Source of the DNA: Agrocybe praecox
Lineage: Eukaryota > Basidiomycota > Agaricomycetes > Agaricales > Agrocybaceae
Direction: 5' to 3'
DNA length: 64,000 bases
Assembly (NCBI GenBank): GCA_964017145.1
Contig: OZ024851.1
Span: 3,348,001-3,412,000 of the forward strand
Shown here: piece by piece, positions 1 to 11,824 of the stretch
How positions within the stretch are numbered: position 1 is the stretch's first letter
How the letters are laid out: each line of letters opens with the position of its first letter
Position numbers and translations under genes: made by a program
The notes under the pieces: model-generated
Databases searched by the model: none
What the model saw: only the letters and a program-made list of their open reading frames with translations
Told to the model about the DNA's origin: nothing

Positions 1-589
1 TGTATCGTATTCACGTTTGTTACTCAACTCAGAACGGTTAACACGCAGCGACAGTCACAACGATACTAGACCGCCACATTTGTACCTCTCAAGTTCTTTC
101 CTCTCGTGCATACGCAATATGGATTGTGCTGCTCATTTTTGAAGGACTTCTTTGCGGCATGGTCTTATTTAAAGGATATCAAACCTATCTTGGGCACTTT
201 TCCCCTCAAAAATGGGGTCTATCATTACTTGACATTATGGTCCGAGACTCAGCAATGATATTCATAACGTGAGTTCCTCTTTCTTAATATTTCTCACGAC
301 GTGGTTTATATAACCTAGGTTTGAGTCAGGATGGCAGCAACATACATTGCTTGCCTGATCATATCCATAAAATCTGTAGGATTATAGTATCCATTCTCAT
401 TTTGAACGCACTTAATAACAAATTTCTTTTGTAATTTAGAACACAATGGTCGTCATTCCAGCAGCATTCGCGATAATGATTTCAGACGTACTTTGCACTC
501 GAATGATCTTACATATCAGAGAAGCACGAGATTTGTCTGAAGAATCCGTGTCTCTGTCAAATATCATGTTCGCCCAAAGTAATATCTAA
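1..589 (+). CDS. DUF6533-type multi-pass membrane protein, 3' part (5' end outside window)
   Basis: Only the C-terminal exons are in the window. An exon ending at 268 encodes a membrane segment beginning YAIWIVLLIFEGLL and then the motif LLDIMVRDSAMIFI. It is followed by exon 330-375 (TMAATYIACLIISIKS) and exon 440-589, which encodes NTMVVIPAAFAIMISD and TRMILHIREA before TAA at 587-589. The two introns (269-329, 376-439) have GT and AG ends. The order of W-I-x-x-L-I-F-E, an R-D-S segment and a final I-P-A...R-x-I-L-x-I-R-E helix is the same as in the four complete paralogues downstream. The 5' limit is not visible, so the DUF6533 motif itself cannot be checked. The biochemical role of this fungal family is unknown. 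Confidence 0.72.
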
Positions 590-772
590 TATGTATCACT
601 GTAAACTTCGCCGTCGTACCGTCTCGCTAATGTTCCCCGATGGACCCGATGTCGCCAATGTCATTTCTTTGTGGTTGTGCAACGTGATTGGTAAGCATAT
701 TGATGGCCCAAAGTATCGCGTTGTCCTTTCATCCCGCTTAAACAGGACCATACTTACCTCCAGCACCTTGAA

Positions 773-2335
773 ATGAATCTATCCGATGACCTGAAATGGA
801 GCATATTCATGCTCAACTGCAGCGATAGTGGGAACACCCCACGAGACAACCTCACCGTAACCAGGCACTGCTCCCAAGTGTGCAGGGAGTGGCGCGACAT
901 CATTCTGCACTCAGCTGCAATATGGGGTCGTTTGATCATAATCAACGATCAACAAAACCCGGAGTGGTTGGAAGAGATCCTCAAACGATCAGGATCGTCA
1001 CATATATGGCTGGAAATTGCTATATCGGGGGGGAAATACAAGTACAGGGATGCCCACGCCAAGATTCTGGAAAAACTTCTTGACAAACATCACTGGGCCA
1101 GATTAGAATCCTTCCGAATTTCGTGTGTAATATGGGACGACATTGCCCGATTGACCTATCAACTTGTTATGAACAGTGTTAATCAAAGAGCTCCGAACCT
1201 TCGTCGATTTGTCGTCCAATCCCTATCCTCGAAAGGTCATTTCGAGAATTGCGTCGAAACCTGTATGTTCGACGGCTATGCCCCGCTCTTAAAGATATAT
1301 CACGGCATGAACCTAAAAGTGCCGTCCATCCTTCCTGTTGTATATCAGCTTCGTGCTCTACATTGGACTCCAGCCAATATTCATGACGCTTTACAGTGCC
1401 TATCCAGTGCACCCAATTTAGAGTCTCTAGTCCTTTCTATACAATCGAACATTGTTTCTGAAAGGGACAGCAACACGATTTATCTCGATACCATCCACCT
1501 CCCCCAACTCACCCGGATCCATGCCACAATGCCACTTGGCGACTGGATCTGTCTATGGCGCCATATTTCTGTTTCGACCCAGGGATGCTCCATTAATGAT
1601 GAACTTTTGCTCAATACGGAACATGCTTTACATTTGGATGATTTTCACCAGTCATTTCGCCCGAACCTAGAAAAAATTATGGGCTATCACAATAACTTGG
1701 ATAATCCGATTACCCCTACCGAACTTCATGTGGATAGCTCCAATACCATTTCTCTGCTTCAACTTAATGACACGTTGAAGCTATCGCTCAGGATATGGCC
1801 TATTAGAGAAGAGCCTGTCGTTAATGAAATCCGAAGCATGCTCTTTGAATCATTTATTCCTTATGTTTCGAAGATTACAAAGTTGGTGCTACCCACCAAT
1901 TTTGATGCTCAAACAAAAGGTAACTATGGTCCACTTGTGCCGCTGCTTCTGGCAATGAAAAAAATTACGTCTATTCAAGCCCAACTCGCCCACTTCAAAA
2001 ATTTGGAGGATATTTACCGCCGCCAGAAAAGAAATCGATCGATTCTTTTTCCAGCATTAAACTCAATCGACCTATTCTCTCTTGGAAAGTCAAACAGCGT
2101 TAAACCGCTCTTGTCGTTCCTGGGTACGAGATCGAAGCGGCGGAAATCCATGACCAAAGTTTCTATCCGGTGCCGGAATACTGGGTTCGACCTGTTTCGC
2201 AAACTCCTGTTCGAGAACGAGGTAGTACCCAATCTGCAACTACGAGTACTACCTATGGAAAAGTTTGGCAACAACAAGCCGTTCGTGTGGGGAGATGGTG
2301 CAGAACAGGCAAGTACTGCTTCGATTCTGTCATAA
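773..2335 (+). CDS. F-box-like protein (Agaricomycete family), single exon
   Basis: This open frame of 520 codons starts at the first ATG. The N-terminus has the F-box-like signature also seen in the genes at 5782 and 18001: S-D-D-L-x-W-x-I-F, then S-Q-V-C-x-E-W-R-D-I-I-L, then A-A-I-W-G-R-L-I, then E-W-L-E-E-I-L-K-R-S-G. Such proteins normally bind Skp1 through this region in SCF ubiquitin ligases, with the C-terminal part selecting the substrate. The remaining 400 residues have the alternating Leu-rich pattern of an irregular LRR-like region, for example LPQLTRIHATMPL near residue 243. No intron is needed. F-box assignment is from pattern recognition; the specific substrate cannot be inferred. 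Confidence 0.8.
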   Translation: MNLSDDLKWSIFMLNCSDSGNTPRDNLTVTRHCSQVCREWRDIILHSAAIWGRLIIINDQQNPEWLEEILKRSGSSHIWLEIAISGGKYKYRDAHAKILEKLLDKHHWARLESFRISCVIWDDIARLTYQLVMNSVNQRAPNLRRFVVQSLSSKGHFENCVETCMFDGYAPLLKIYHGMNLKVPSILPVVYQLRALHWTPANIHDALQCLSSAPNLESLVLSIQSNIVSERDSNTIYLDTIHLPQLTRIHATMPLGDWICLWRHISVSTQGCSINDELLLNTEHALHLDDFHQSFRPNLEKIMGYHNNLDNPITPTELHVDSSNTISLLQLNDTLKLSLRIWPIREEPVVNEIRSMLFESFIPYVSKITKLVLPTNFDAQTKGNYGPLVPLLLAMKKITSIQAQLAHFKNLEDIYRRQKRNRSILFPALNSIDLFSLGKSNSVKPLLSFLGTRSKRRKSMTKVSIRCRNTGFDLFRKLLFENEVVPNLQLRVLPMEKFGNNKPFVWGDGAEQASTASILS

Positions 2336-3686
2336 TGTGAGCTCATCTAAGTACTTCCGCTCCTAAAGAACTGGGAAAATTCTTCGAAGGATCGGACGCA
2401 ATCATCAACTTTAATTTTACTTCTTGCGGCTCGTCGAAAGTGAACGTTTGAACCCTACATAGTCTACTTATTTTTATTCATGTATTACCGAAATGTTCCC
2501 CGAAAATTGTTCCTCACTCTCATTTTGGAAGCCACTCGGAGTGATGTGCCGGCTCTGGCCTGTAGCCAGAAGGGGGCAGAGCATCGGAGTTCGCATCTGC
2601 TCTCATTTTTTTAGTAGGTGTCCACCCGTCGGCCAGACGATTTTTCTTCAGGTCAGATCAAATTATCTACCCGCCACCCGAGAGGCATCGTCAAGGCATC
2701 GTCTACAGCGGAGGTCGAATTGTGCCCACCCGCCGAAGTACTGGGAGAACCTTCGGAGACGCCATATTACGGCCGGCTATCACCGGTCCGCCCCGTCATT
2801 GTGGTGCAAATATGGGTCAAACTTGCTATAAAAAGGCGAGTATGGCCTTTTCTGGGAGGAAAGTACGGGGAAAGTAAGATTATCCTTTTATAGGTCAGAG
2901 GTCAGAATCTTTATCCATCCGCTGGCGGAGAAAATTAAAGGTCAGATCGGCCATCCACCCGGAAACTGGGCAAAATTTGGAAATTCTGTTTACCCAACAC
3001 ACCCCAGAAGGGTGTTGTTCAGGATCAGACTCTGGGTTTGCTCCTCTTGCAGAATCGGACATTAAGGAATCAATATACAGCGAGTATAAGCGAGACCAAG
3101 ATTTCTATTCAAAAACAAACGGTGGACCGAGATCAAGATGTGTACTTATCGTGTTCAAAAAATTTAATGCCTATTCGCACACAAACACAGGGGTACAGTC
3201 GAAAGGGTCTCGTTTGAAGGGTCTCACTTCCTTATTTCGCCCATCGGGCTCGAGTACTGCGTTATAACTACTACGGCATCATTATTCAGAAGTATAATGA
3301 AGTGGAAAATGGAACGATTCGTCTATGGTAACGCGTAATTCGTCCCTGCTGTCCACCTCGAATCCGTGGTAACCGTTAACAAATACCTTGTGCTCGTGTT
3401 CTTCGGCTATCGCGGTCGTCAAATAAAAGCGAAATAATATACTATAACAGATTCTACTGGTTGACTTTCTCTATTAAAGGTTAGTTCAATCAGCTCTCGT
3501 TGCACTCAAAACCAGATTATTATAACGATACCGTGTACATCATGATGAGCATGGGTTTCCATACCTAGATTCCCTGTCGAGATTCATACCATTATTACGG
3601 TTATTTATATATGTATCCTAAGAGATTCTGTATAAAGGCGGCCATAACGAGTTGGAAATGGGCCAACCACCCCATGTGTCTTGGCG
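2336..3686. other. intergenic, no gene recognised
   Basis: About 1.3 kb with only short, unrelated open frames. The stretch 2560-2960 contains recurring phrases such as GGTCAGATC and CCACCCG, suggesting degenerate repeat sequence, but I found no terminal repeats or protein similarity. The last part should contain the promoter of the gene starting at 3687. Confidence 0.4.
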
Positions 3687-5369
3687 ATGGCTGAACTCTT
3701 ATCGCTCTACCTTCAGATACTGCACGATATACGAAGCTCACAATATTCGCGTCGTAAGAATTGCTCTGAAGACGATCCATCTCAACCAATTAACACTTCC
3801 CGCAGTTGCTGGAAATACCCTCTTTATTTTTGACTATCGTGCGTGACGGACAATATTTCCTCTAATCGATTTCGCTGACGCTGTTTTTACCAAAAAAGTC
3901 TTGACCTTGGACGATGAGGTGAGCAATTGAATTGCCCTCGGGAATATACGACGCTAATTCGAGCCCAAGGTCGACCTGATATGGGTTCGTTTCACAGTTT
4001 CAAGAATTCGAATATGGAACCTGAGCCTGAACGTGTGTTTCTCAGAAGCAGAAGTGGTCGCTGGTCACCCTTCTTTTTCTTTTGGTGAGCCCAAGGAAAG
4101 CGGTGCCGCTCCCTACCATAACTCTAATATACACACGAAACATTTAGAACCGATACTACACAATTTTTGCCTTGATGTATGTGGATATTTCTCATCTATA
4201 TCATGCACACATCCGTCTGAATGGGTATCTTATTGCCCTAGATTTACTTCATATGGTACGCCTACACACGTCTCCCACTAAAAAATTTAAACCCTTCGCA
4301 AGCGTTTTTCTCCTCGACGGTGACAACCAAAGTAAGCTCTCTATTCGCGTAAAACATGGGTCCCGAATGTTTTCTCACCATCCTCCTCATTTTTAAAGTT
4401 GTAAGTGAATAACGGAGCAACAAGTACTTCGAGGTCCCATTCCTCACCTATTCCGCTAATTAAATACAGCTGTATGTACCCAACTTCGCATCCGCTTTTA
4501 TCAATGATAACTCACCTGTCTGAAAGGTATAACCTACTTCAACTGGGAAGGTTGGACGGGATTGATCGAGTGCTTGCTGGCACAAGGTGACTTCAACAGA
4601 GCATTAGAGATTTCGTGTACTTTCTCAGGTTTCAAGGACTCGTATAGCCATTTTACAGATCCGCGTTTTTGCCATCTACGCGTTGGATAAACGCGTCCTT
4701 TCATTTATCCTTACTTGCTATACGTTCGCGATCGTATCTTCATGTTATATCCTCTACATAAGCTTGAGAAAACTGGAAGGTGGGTGGAATCCGACCGATA
4801 TATTGCGTAATATGCATATTGACGCCATAGTATTTCTAGTCATCGTTGTCCTAATTCCAAGCGGAACCTTCTGCGGGGTACAGAGACGTGTCAACACGTT
4901 CTTTGCATTTTGGATACCACCTTTAATATTCGAGTGCATGCTCTGCGCTCTTACTATCTACAAAGGGATAACGGAACTGAAGTATACGGACCAATCGTTT
5001 ACACGAAGGAAGAAAAGGGGCATAAGCCTCATGTCTCTTCTGATTCGTGATTCTGCTTTCTACCTCATTCCGTACGTAACTAAGCTGTTGACTGCCTCGC
5101 ATGATTCAAGAAATTGATCGTGGACAAAGGATCGCTCTGGTTTATCTTATCTCATTACTCTTCTGGACATCAGTACGGGTACGTGAAAAATATTGGCCAA
5201 TGAGGCGATAGGCTGATGACGTACTATGCATCAGGTTTCCCTCGCAGAAGCCCCTGTTGGATTTGCCCCTGTGATGTCCTGCATCCTATCGAGCAGGCTC
5301 ATATTGAATGTCAGAGATGCCTATCGCCAGGCTGATTATGAATATTTTATTGATATGCCCGAAGAATAA
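3687..5369 (+). CDS. DUF6533 domain multi-pass membrane protein
   Basis: This gene has many small exons. The N-terminus is built from 3687-3753 (MAELLSLYLQILHDIR...), 3806-3838, 3899-3918, 3970-3984 and 4046-4084. Spliced, these read AGNTLFIFDYLLTLDDE followed by VDLIWKQKWSLVTLLFLL, the diagnostic DUF6533 motif (D-Y-x-x-T-L-D-x-E-V-x-x-I-W). An exon from 4148 continues NRYYTIFALMYV, but its 3' end is uncertain. An exon ending at 4586 gives WTGLIECLLAQ. A long exon 4648-5071 gives AILQIRVFAIYALDKRVL, further membrane helices and FFAFWIPPLIFECMLC. Then come 5130-5178 (IALVYLISLLFWTSVR) and 5235-5369, ending in a hydrophilic tail and TAA. About seven membrane helices are expected. Function is unknown. 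Exon borders in 4256-4585 are not resolved. Confidence 0.75.
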
Positions 5370-5648
5370 AGGAATTGGGAAACAGTTGTCGTTGATCGAC
5401 ACCTCTTGTAATATCTTAAAGCAATACGCTGGGTTCCGTATCATATGGGAACACACTGCTACTAGAAAAAATTCAGAAAAAAAAGGTTAGCTCCACCAAG
5501 AATTGACATTATCGTTCAACGTTCACCGTTCAACGCTTACTTTGGGCTCGAGCTTAGCCGCGGTAATCGATGATTCCGATAAGTCTGGTGATATTGATTA
5601 AAAATAGCCTAGAGACGAACTAGTAATATATACAAGGCTGTGCCTAAG

Positions 5649-5658
5649 TATAAAAATA
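5649..5658 (+). promoter_or_regulatory. TATA-like box upstream of the F-box gene
   Basis: The sequence TATAAAAATA lies about 125 bp before the ATG at 5782, a plausible core promoter distance for a fungal gene with a short leader. This is pattern only. Confidence 0.4.
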
Positions 5659-5781
5659 TGCCTTCGTTTACTCGTTGTAGCTTAGACGTGGAGTGATAGA
5701 TAAATACGGTACCTACTTGGAGCATTTTTACACCCCTCTCATTTAGACCGTCTGCCACTTCACGCGAAAACGTTCTGAATC

Positions 5782-7431
5782 ATGCTTCCGGACGATGTCC
5801 ACTGGTACATATTTATGATGAATGCAGCTGACTCATCTACGCGGCAAGAATCGCGGCTTTTGACAAGCTTGGCCTCCTCTCAGGTCTGTGGTCGTTGGCG
5901 CCGAATTATTCTAGGATCCTCATCAATATGGGGTAAACTCGTCCTGATAAAGCGCCAACAGCGGATAGAATGGCTAGAAGAGATCCTTAGGAGGTCAGGA
6001 AATTCTTCATTGTGGATCAAGTGCATTCCCGAGAAGAAGACACTACGTGACGCCGAAGAGGAAGAACGGCACATATCCGTGCTGGTCAGTGTTCTGGAAT
6101 CGTACTGGGACAGAATTGAAAAGCTCTACATCGACGATTCTATTATAGACAGATTACCGCCCACCGCAGCATCTCCCAACTCCGGTAGAATCCTGGACCT
6201 TCTTAGGCAACCTGCGCCAATCCTTCGGTCACTCAGAATCTCATTCCGGACGACATCCTCTTCCATTTCCTTGGACTCATCGTTTTTCTGTAATTGCGCC
6301 CCACTTCTTCTAACATTCAAAGCGTGCAATATCACTTTCCCAAAGACCCCAGAGTATATTCCGTGGTTCGCTAACATCCGAGATTTACGACTCAATCCAG
6401 CAAAATGTTCGGCGAAATCTCTTCTTCATGTATTATCAACCACGTCACTTCTGGAATCACTTGAAATGATTGTTCCCTCACATTATCGTGCACAGTATCG
6501 ATATAATCGTCGTCGTCAATCTAGCTACTACTATGACAACGAAGATAACGAATACATCTATGGAGACACCCTCCCAATGATTGACCTTCCTCAACTCACA
6601 AGAATCAAGGGAAAGCTCCTATTGCACGTATTCATTGCGCTGTGGAGACGTATATCAGCACCGCCTCAAGGGGTTGCTATGGATTTGATCATTAATGTTC
6701 GAACCCGACACTGCTCCACGGACCTAATGGAAAGATTTCCTGAGGCATTATCCAACTTGATGAACCAGTATATCCTAGATATCTCCGGCAATACGCTACC
6801 TCCATATCAGGAAAGCTCCGACGGAATACAGTTTCGAGTGAATGGATACAAGGCGGCCTTCACGTTCACCAAAAATTCCTTTTATTTTAGATTCAGCCAA
6901 CTGCATACTTTTATTACGGTTGAATTAGCAGCCCAACTTATCGCATCGTTCAGCGCATACATCGCGGAGCTACCTATTCTCAGGCTTCGAATCAGACCCC
7001 AGAATCCCGAAGTGCAGTACCCAGGATTGAAGCAAATGTTTCACTGTATGAAATCGGTTTCTACCTTGATTGCAAACGTAGAAGCGTTCGACTTTCTTTG
7101 CAATGCAGACAGTAAAGAAATCGGCACATCCACCTCTATCTTCTCAGTGTCGACATTTCTTCCGCTTTTGAAGTCCTTACAGATCCTCCCTCTTGATACG
7201 GGGCATACGAATCCTGATCTGGGCCATCTCCTGCAATTTATCCAATGCCGTATAAGCTCCGGTGGGCAGGCCTTATCAACGATTCGCGTTCCAGAGGGTA
7301 GAGAACATGCTGCGCCCTACCTTGAAGCACTACACCATGTTCCGAACCTGCGAATTTTCTGGCTGGACAAGGATACAGGCGAAGAAAAGGACTTTGTGTT
7401 ACATACTGTGGCCCTGAATGTATCATCTTGA
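5782..7431 (+). CDS. F-box-like protein (Agaricomycete family), single exon
   Basis: An open frame of 549 codons without introns. Residues 1-80 carry the F-box-like signature: L-P-D-D-V-H-W-Y-I-F, S-S-Q-V-C-G-R-W-R-R-I-I-L, S-S-I-W-G-K-L-V and E-W-L-E-E-I-L-R-R-S-G. It is clearly a paralogue of the gene at 773 and of the broken copy at 18001. The shared middle motif is I-D-L-P-Q-L-T-R-I-K-G-K, then A-L-W-R-R-I-S-A-P-P-Q-G (around residues 270-300). A Tyr/Arg/Asn-rich insertion near residues 235-258 (YRAQYRYNRRRQSSYYYDNE) is not in the first paralogue. The likely role is a substrate receptor of an SCF ubiquitin ligase. Its place between two DUF6533 genes repeats the order seen at the left edge. 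Confidence 0.82.
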   Translation: MLPDDVHWYIFMMNAADSSTRQESRLLTSLASSQVCGRWRRIILGSSSIWGKLVLIKRQQRIEWLEEILRRSGNSSLWIKCIPEKKTLRDAEEEERHISVLVSVLESYWDRIEKLYIDDSIIDRLPPTAASPNSGRILDLLRQPAPILRSLRISFRTTSSSISLDSSFFCNCAPLLLTFKACNITFPKTPEYIPWFANIRDLRLNPAKCSAKSLLHVLSTTSLLESLEMIVPSHYRAQYRYNRRRQSSYYYDNEDNEYIYGDTLPMIDLPQLTRIKGKLLLHVFIALWRRISAPPQGVAMDLIINVRTRHCSTDLMERFPEALSNLMNQYILDISGNTLPPYQESSDGIQFRVNGYKAAFTFTKNSFYFRFSQLHTFITVELAAQLIASFSAYIAELPILRLRIRPQNPEVQYPGLKQMFHCMKSVSTLIANVEAFDFLCNADSKEIGTSTSIFSVSTFLPLLKSLQILPLDTGHTNPDLGHLLQFIQCRISSGGQALSTIRVPEGREHAAPYLEALHHVPNLRIFWLDKDTGEEKDFVLHTVALNVSS

Positions 7432-8301
7432 TGAATAGTGAAATAGGCAATGTTTGTGGGTTCCTTGAAAACCACTGGCATCCTGTCCGACACTTACATC
7501 GTATCATCTCTTCTCAAGGTGGCTCCGTGGAACATATTATGTATCTTGTCAAAATTATTGGCGCCTTTTCCACATCAACGTCCCAAGTTCTTGGCATACT
7601 GCACCTTCAGCGTTGGGGGCAGGTTGCAACTATGACTCGAAAGTGACGTTTCTAAGCATGAACATGTTTCCATCTATGAACCAACTATGAACAGAGAAAT
7701 TTCCCAGACACGTCACACAATCGTCTCATCGACCTGAATTCCCACTCTGAGTGGCACTAGTCACTAGCGGTGCATCATCCAAAGTTTATTGACTGTAAAT
7801 CTGTCGTACCCGGTTGTACACTCGACATAAACGTACGGTCTTGACGCATAGGAAAGTGCGCATTCCCACGTTTGTGATGTGTGGCATATCAAATGGGACT
7901 GTAAGATTTATCCATCGTTATTTTATTAAGTTTGGCATCGTACCACATCATTTGCTTGGTCTTAATCGTTTTTTTTTTTGGACTCAACACGGCTCACACT
8001 ATGTCATCATATGATCATATGTGTCACATCATGAAGTAGAGGTTTCCATCATAACTAAAATACTATCTGATTATTTGGGGTACAAAAAATACCCCGGGTG
8101 TTGTAGTGTATTACACCGAATCTATCCATTATCCTTCTATGATGATAGTATTGGAGCTCGAATCGGGGAACAATTCAGACGGTAGTTTGTAGAAGCTTCG
8201 AGGAGCCAACGTTCTACAGAGGGACATTGAACGATTGGAATCATTGATGTCGATGAATGATGAATCGATGAAGGACTAAATTTAGTCCATATATAGTAGG
8301 T
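7432..8301. other. intergenic, no gene recognised
   Basis: Nearly 0.9 kb of AT-rich DNA without a convincing open frame, made up of the F-box 3' flank and the upstream region of the gene at 8371. Confidence 0.4.
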
Positions 8302-8313
8302 ACTATATAGCTC
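8302..8313 (+). promoter_or_regulatory. TATA box (ACTATATAGCTC) of the DUF6533 gene at 8371
   Basis: The 12-mer ACTATATAGCTC ends 57 bp before the ATG. The identical 12-mer occurs at 12836-12847 before the paralogue at 12928, so it is probably a conserved core promoter element inherited from their duplication. Confidence 0.5.
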
Positions 8314-8370
8314 CCAAAGTCTAGACTGTACATTCACCTGTCGCTTTCCCTGCCCACTTCTCGCCTCACG

Positions 8371-10099
8371 ATGGATGCATCCATGACAATAGCCAGCTAT
8401 CAGGGGTTAACTGGGGCTCTCAAGCAAGTAGAAGCTGTGCGATATACTAGACGTGAGTATCCACTCGCTTCCTTACATCGATCGACATGTTTTATCAGTC
8501 GTGTATTGAATCCCAGTTGTTTTAAACGTTGTTATTGCCTATGAATATAGTAAGTTGGTCGTATTGTCGTGTTATTTTACAGCAGCTTATGGTCCTTGTA
8601 TCTTGCACCTCAGTACATACACTCCACCAAGAGGTAGGATTGATAAATTAACTATATAACTACTTGCCTATATTCAGCACTTTGCGAGGGAAGATTTTTT
8701 TTATATGGGTATGGCCGCTCGAGTCCTTATGCAGAGGGATCCTTGACATTCGTCCCTTTAGGCAACTGCATGGTCACTTGTTAAAGTATTGTTTCTTGTC
8801 GTGAGCTGATTTTCGTGTCATTCAAACTCAACTCCTGATTGCAGAGCTTTATCAGATCCGTTACTATACGTTTGTGGTCGCTATGTAGGTTATCCTTCCT
8901 ATAAATGGCTGATCCTGGCCTCACTCCAAGCCCGTTCAATAGCTACGGCTCATACGGTATTGCTCTACATATTTTGGTAGCTTTACTATTGCTGAATGGG
9001 AAGGATCAGGAGTATTCAGCCCAGACCTTACAGCCCAGGTATTCTTGTTAGACAGCCCATAATCATATTGCTCATTCTTTCTGATTAGGCGTATGTGACG
9101 ACTGTTCGATCAATGGATATTTAAATTTACTAACAGAAAATGTGTGACTATACTTTTTTTATGCAAAGTTGTATGTCTTGTTTCTGCTTGTTTCCTCACC
9201 TTGTGGCCTCTATTCTGATTGACTTAGGCACGAGCTTGTTTCGTTGGGAAATTTACTCCGCATTTATTTGTACATTTCTTGTTCAAGGTAAAACTATTCT
9301 TTTATGCTGATCTTCATCTTAAGTAATGATGCTTTGATTTATAGGACTGCTGATAACAAGGCTACATGCCATTTATAATGGTAACCAATACCTGCTTGTC
9401 CTACTACTGACTCTCTATAGTGCCTCTACAGGTTTATCTGGATGGGCAGTTCTTGGGAACACAATCACAACTGTTTGTGAGTCTGTTTGGTATTTACCTT
9501 TGCTCGATGTGAATTAATTTTCCTCGAGCATTTTCTACCTCCTTTCCTGGAGGAAGGTTCTGTTCATTTCCGGAGTTTAAAAGTACCATCTCCAATCTCT
9601 GGGTACCACCCCTCATTCTTGAAACAATCCTATGCATTCTTGTGACCTATCGGGGTTATCAAGAGCCCTTTTTAGCGATAAAATACAACCATCGGCGTCG
9701 AACACTTTTGGAGGTTATCATCCAGGATTCTGTGGTGTATTTTATAATGTAAGAGTCAATGAAATCATCCAACAGACTAAAAAAAATCCCTCTACAGCTT
9801 TTTTTGGATCTATCTGGCATGTGTCTTAGTTTGGAAAAACCAACCCGTAAGGAATACATGACGAAAATGTATTACCAATAACACCTATTCCCATTCTTTA
9901 GAACAGCTACACTCTCATTCCGGGGGCTATTTCTGTTGCAATGACCGGGATCTTGGGATGCCGACTAATCCTTAACTTACGCGAGGCCGGTTCCCACATG
10001 GAATCAATGAATGGGGTTGAATTATCGGCAATACAATTTCATCAAAATGCCCATGATGAATCAGGTTATCTGGACAGACGTGCCTCCATAGGACACTGA
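8371..10099 (+). CDS. DUF6533-type multi-pass membrane protein
   Basis: Exon 1 (8371-8452) encodes MDASMTIASYQGLTGALKQV and then EAVRYTR. The next exons read LVLNVVIAYEYIHTLHQE, the local version of the DUF6533 motif (Y-E-Y-x-x-T-L-x-x-E). Near 9560-9750 lies NLWVPPLILETILCILVTYR followed by LLEVIIQDSVVYFIM. Then comes the short exon FFWIYLACVLVWKNQP. The last exon encodes NSYTLIPGAISVAMTGILGC, then RLILNLREA and a hydrophilic tail, with TGA at 10097-10099. All visible junctions are GT-AG. Exons between about 8700 and 9500 were only partly resolved. The closest relative in the window is the gene at 12928. Function is unknown. Confidence 0.72.
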
Positions 10100-10612
10100 T
10101 GAATAGGTGGATGGATATACAAATGTGAAGGGGAGAGGTATTAAGTTAATCATGTTAAATTCCAGAGATACTAAGCGGCGAAACGAAAAAAAAAATTGAG
10201 CCCTGATACATAGTTCAAACGTTCAACAAACGTTCAACCTCCCCTTACGGGGCTACACTGTAAACCTTAATGTAACGATCGATGACTCACTCTGGTAATC
10301 TCATTTACAGGCTATCGAAACTATGCCACAAGAAAAGGAAGGTGTAAAATAGTCAACCTAAACGTGCCTTCTATATTGGATCAGCACAGTTTTCCATCAA
10401 ATTATAGATTAAATTAAGGGGACAATCTGGAGAAATAAAGACAGGTTTTGATTCTTGACGAGGTTTGAAAGCTGTCCGACCGCCTGCCGATAGTATAATT
10501 GTGGCCACACAATCTGAACAAAAGCCCAAGCGATGTGTTCAATGAGGAACATGGTTATTCTTGGGGTACACATCTTTTAACACGAACACGAGCGAGACAA
10601 GCGAGCATCAGC

Positions 10613-10749
10613 GTATGGCGGTCATTTAGGGTAAATATTCCCGCGCACGCTCTTTGAGATTTTTACCCTGTTCGCGCAATGTTAGGGCCAAATTAGGTCT
10701 AAATATGGCTAAGTCAAATTGTCCCTGAACGTGTGCGCGGACAGGAAAG
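10613..10749. repeat. relic copy of the terminal repeat of the adjacent inverted-repeat element
   Basis: This stretch starts GTATGGCGGTCATTTAGGGT and runs through CCGCGCACGCTC, TTTTTACC, GCTAAGTCAAA and TGTGCGCGG, matching the left terminal repeat of the element at 10754 in the same orientation over its whole length, with many substitutions. It stops exactly where the younger element begins, as expected if the younger copy inserted into an older relative. Confidence 0.65.
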
Positions 10750-10753
10750 TTGC

Positions 10754-11404
10754 GTATGGCGGTCATTTAGGGTAAATATTCCCGCGCACGCTCATTGGGA
10801 TTTTTACCTTTTCCGCGCAACTTTAGGCCATTTCAAAGCCTTATATTATCTAAGTCAAAATATTTTCTGTTATGTGCGCGGGGAAAAAGTTGCGCGGGTT
10901 TTTTGGTTAGCGCGCAATTTACTTTTTTCCGCGCACCTTTATTTTTGGCACAAGTGAGCAGCGCGCAAATTTCTTTCACCCGAGCGCGCAATTGCATCCT
11001 CGTTTAGCTCTTGGGCGTTAACCGGCTCGTCTCACCCGAGTTCGACTCAGCGGTACCCAACAGGTACATAACAACGCGATATGGACGATAATACTTACGG
11101 CTTTCCACTTGCACAATTGAGCGTCGGTGGTGCTGACACGTCGTCAACAATGCCGACTCCGAATGCCACTGTCACGCACCAAGGTCAATTGTTCGGGGGA
11201 CAGTCCCGCGAACAGTTCCGCGGATTTCAATCTCAGAAATGAAATGCCCTCCCAAAAAACCCGCGCAACTTTTTCCCCGCGCACATAACAGAAAATATTT
11301 TGAATTAGATAATATAAAGCTTCGAAATGGCTTAAAGTTGCGCGGAAAAGGTAAAAATCCCAATGAGCGTGCGCGGGAATTTTTACCATAAATGACCGTC
11401 ATAC
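10754..11404. mobile_element. non-autonomous inverted-repeat DNA element (MITE-like), 4-bp target duplication TTGC
   Basis: The 651-bp element starts GTATGGCGGTCATTTA and ends TAAATGACCGTCATAC. The terminal inverted repeats are about 150 bp long and highly similar. They share TTCCCGCGCACGCTCATTGG, GATTTTTACCTTTTCCGCGC and the AAAATATTTTCTGTTATGTG block. TTGC sits immediately outside both ends (10750-10753 and 11405-11408), consistent with a target-site duplication. The core (about 10905-11255) has no transposase-like frame. The terminal repeats are rich in GCGCG. Superfamily not assigned. Confidence 0.8.
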
Positions 11405-11824
11405 TTGCCGGTTCACACCCGAAATACGGAATCCATTATTTCAGCGCCAATTTCATATGTTTCTTCGGTAACCTCCATGAGTAGAGCAATTACTATATCA
11501 TTAGGTGTGGCTAGCTCGTCTGTTATCTGATTCAATGCGTGGGAGAAGTGTGTAAGGAGATAACACGATTAAGATGCCGACAGCAGAACTTTAAAGTACT
11601 GCTCAGAGACCTGTAACCGGCAGAGCTAAATAGCAAGTCCGCTTAAGGAGAGATGTCACTCGGCTAATACGTCGCGCCGGCAAGCAGATTGCACCTACAA
11701 ATTGATGGAATCAACGGGCTGCACGAAGGTTTCACTGCCATAGAGCGGCCAGTAAATACCTCGTATTTAGAAGTCTGTTGTCATACTCGGTTCATGGGCG
11801 CCTTATTAACACTGGATGGTCATA

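Noticed and set aside
10998..11050. TTAGCTCTTGGGCG and GAGTTCGACTC resembling tRNA A and B boxes in the core of the 10754 element
   Set aside because: Spacing too short and no cloverleaf; probably chance in GC-rich core DNA.
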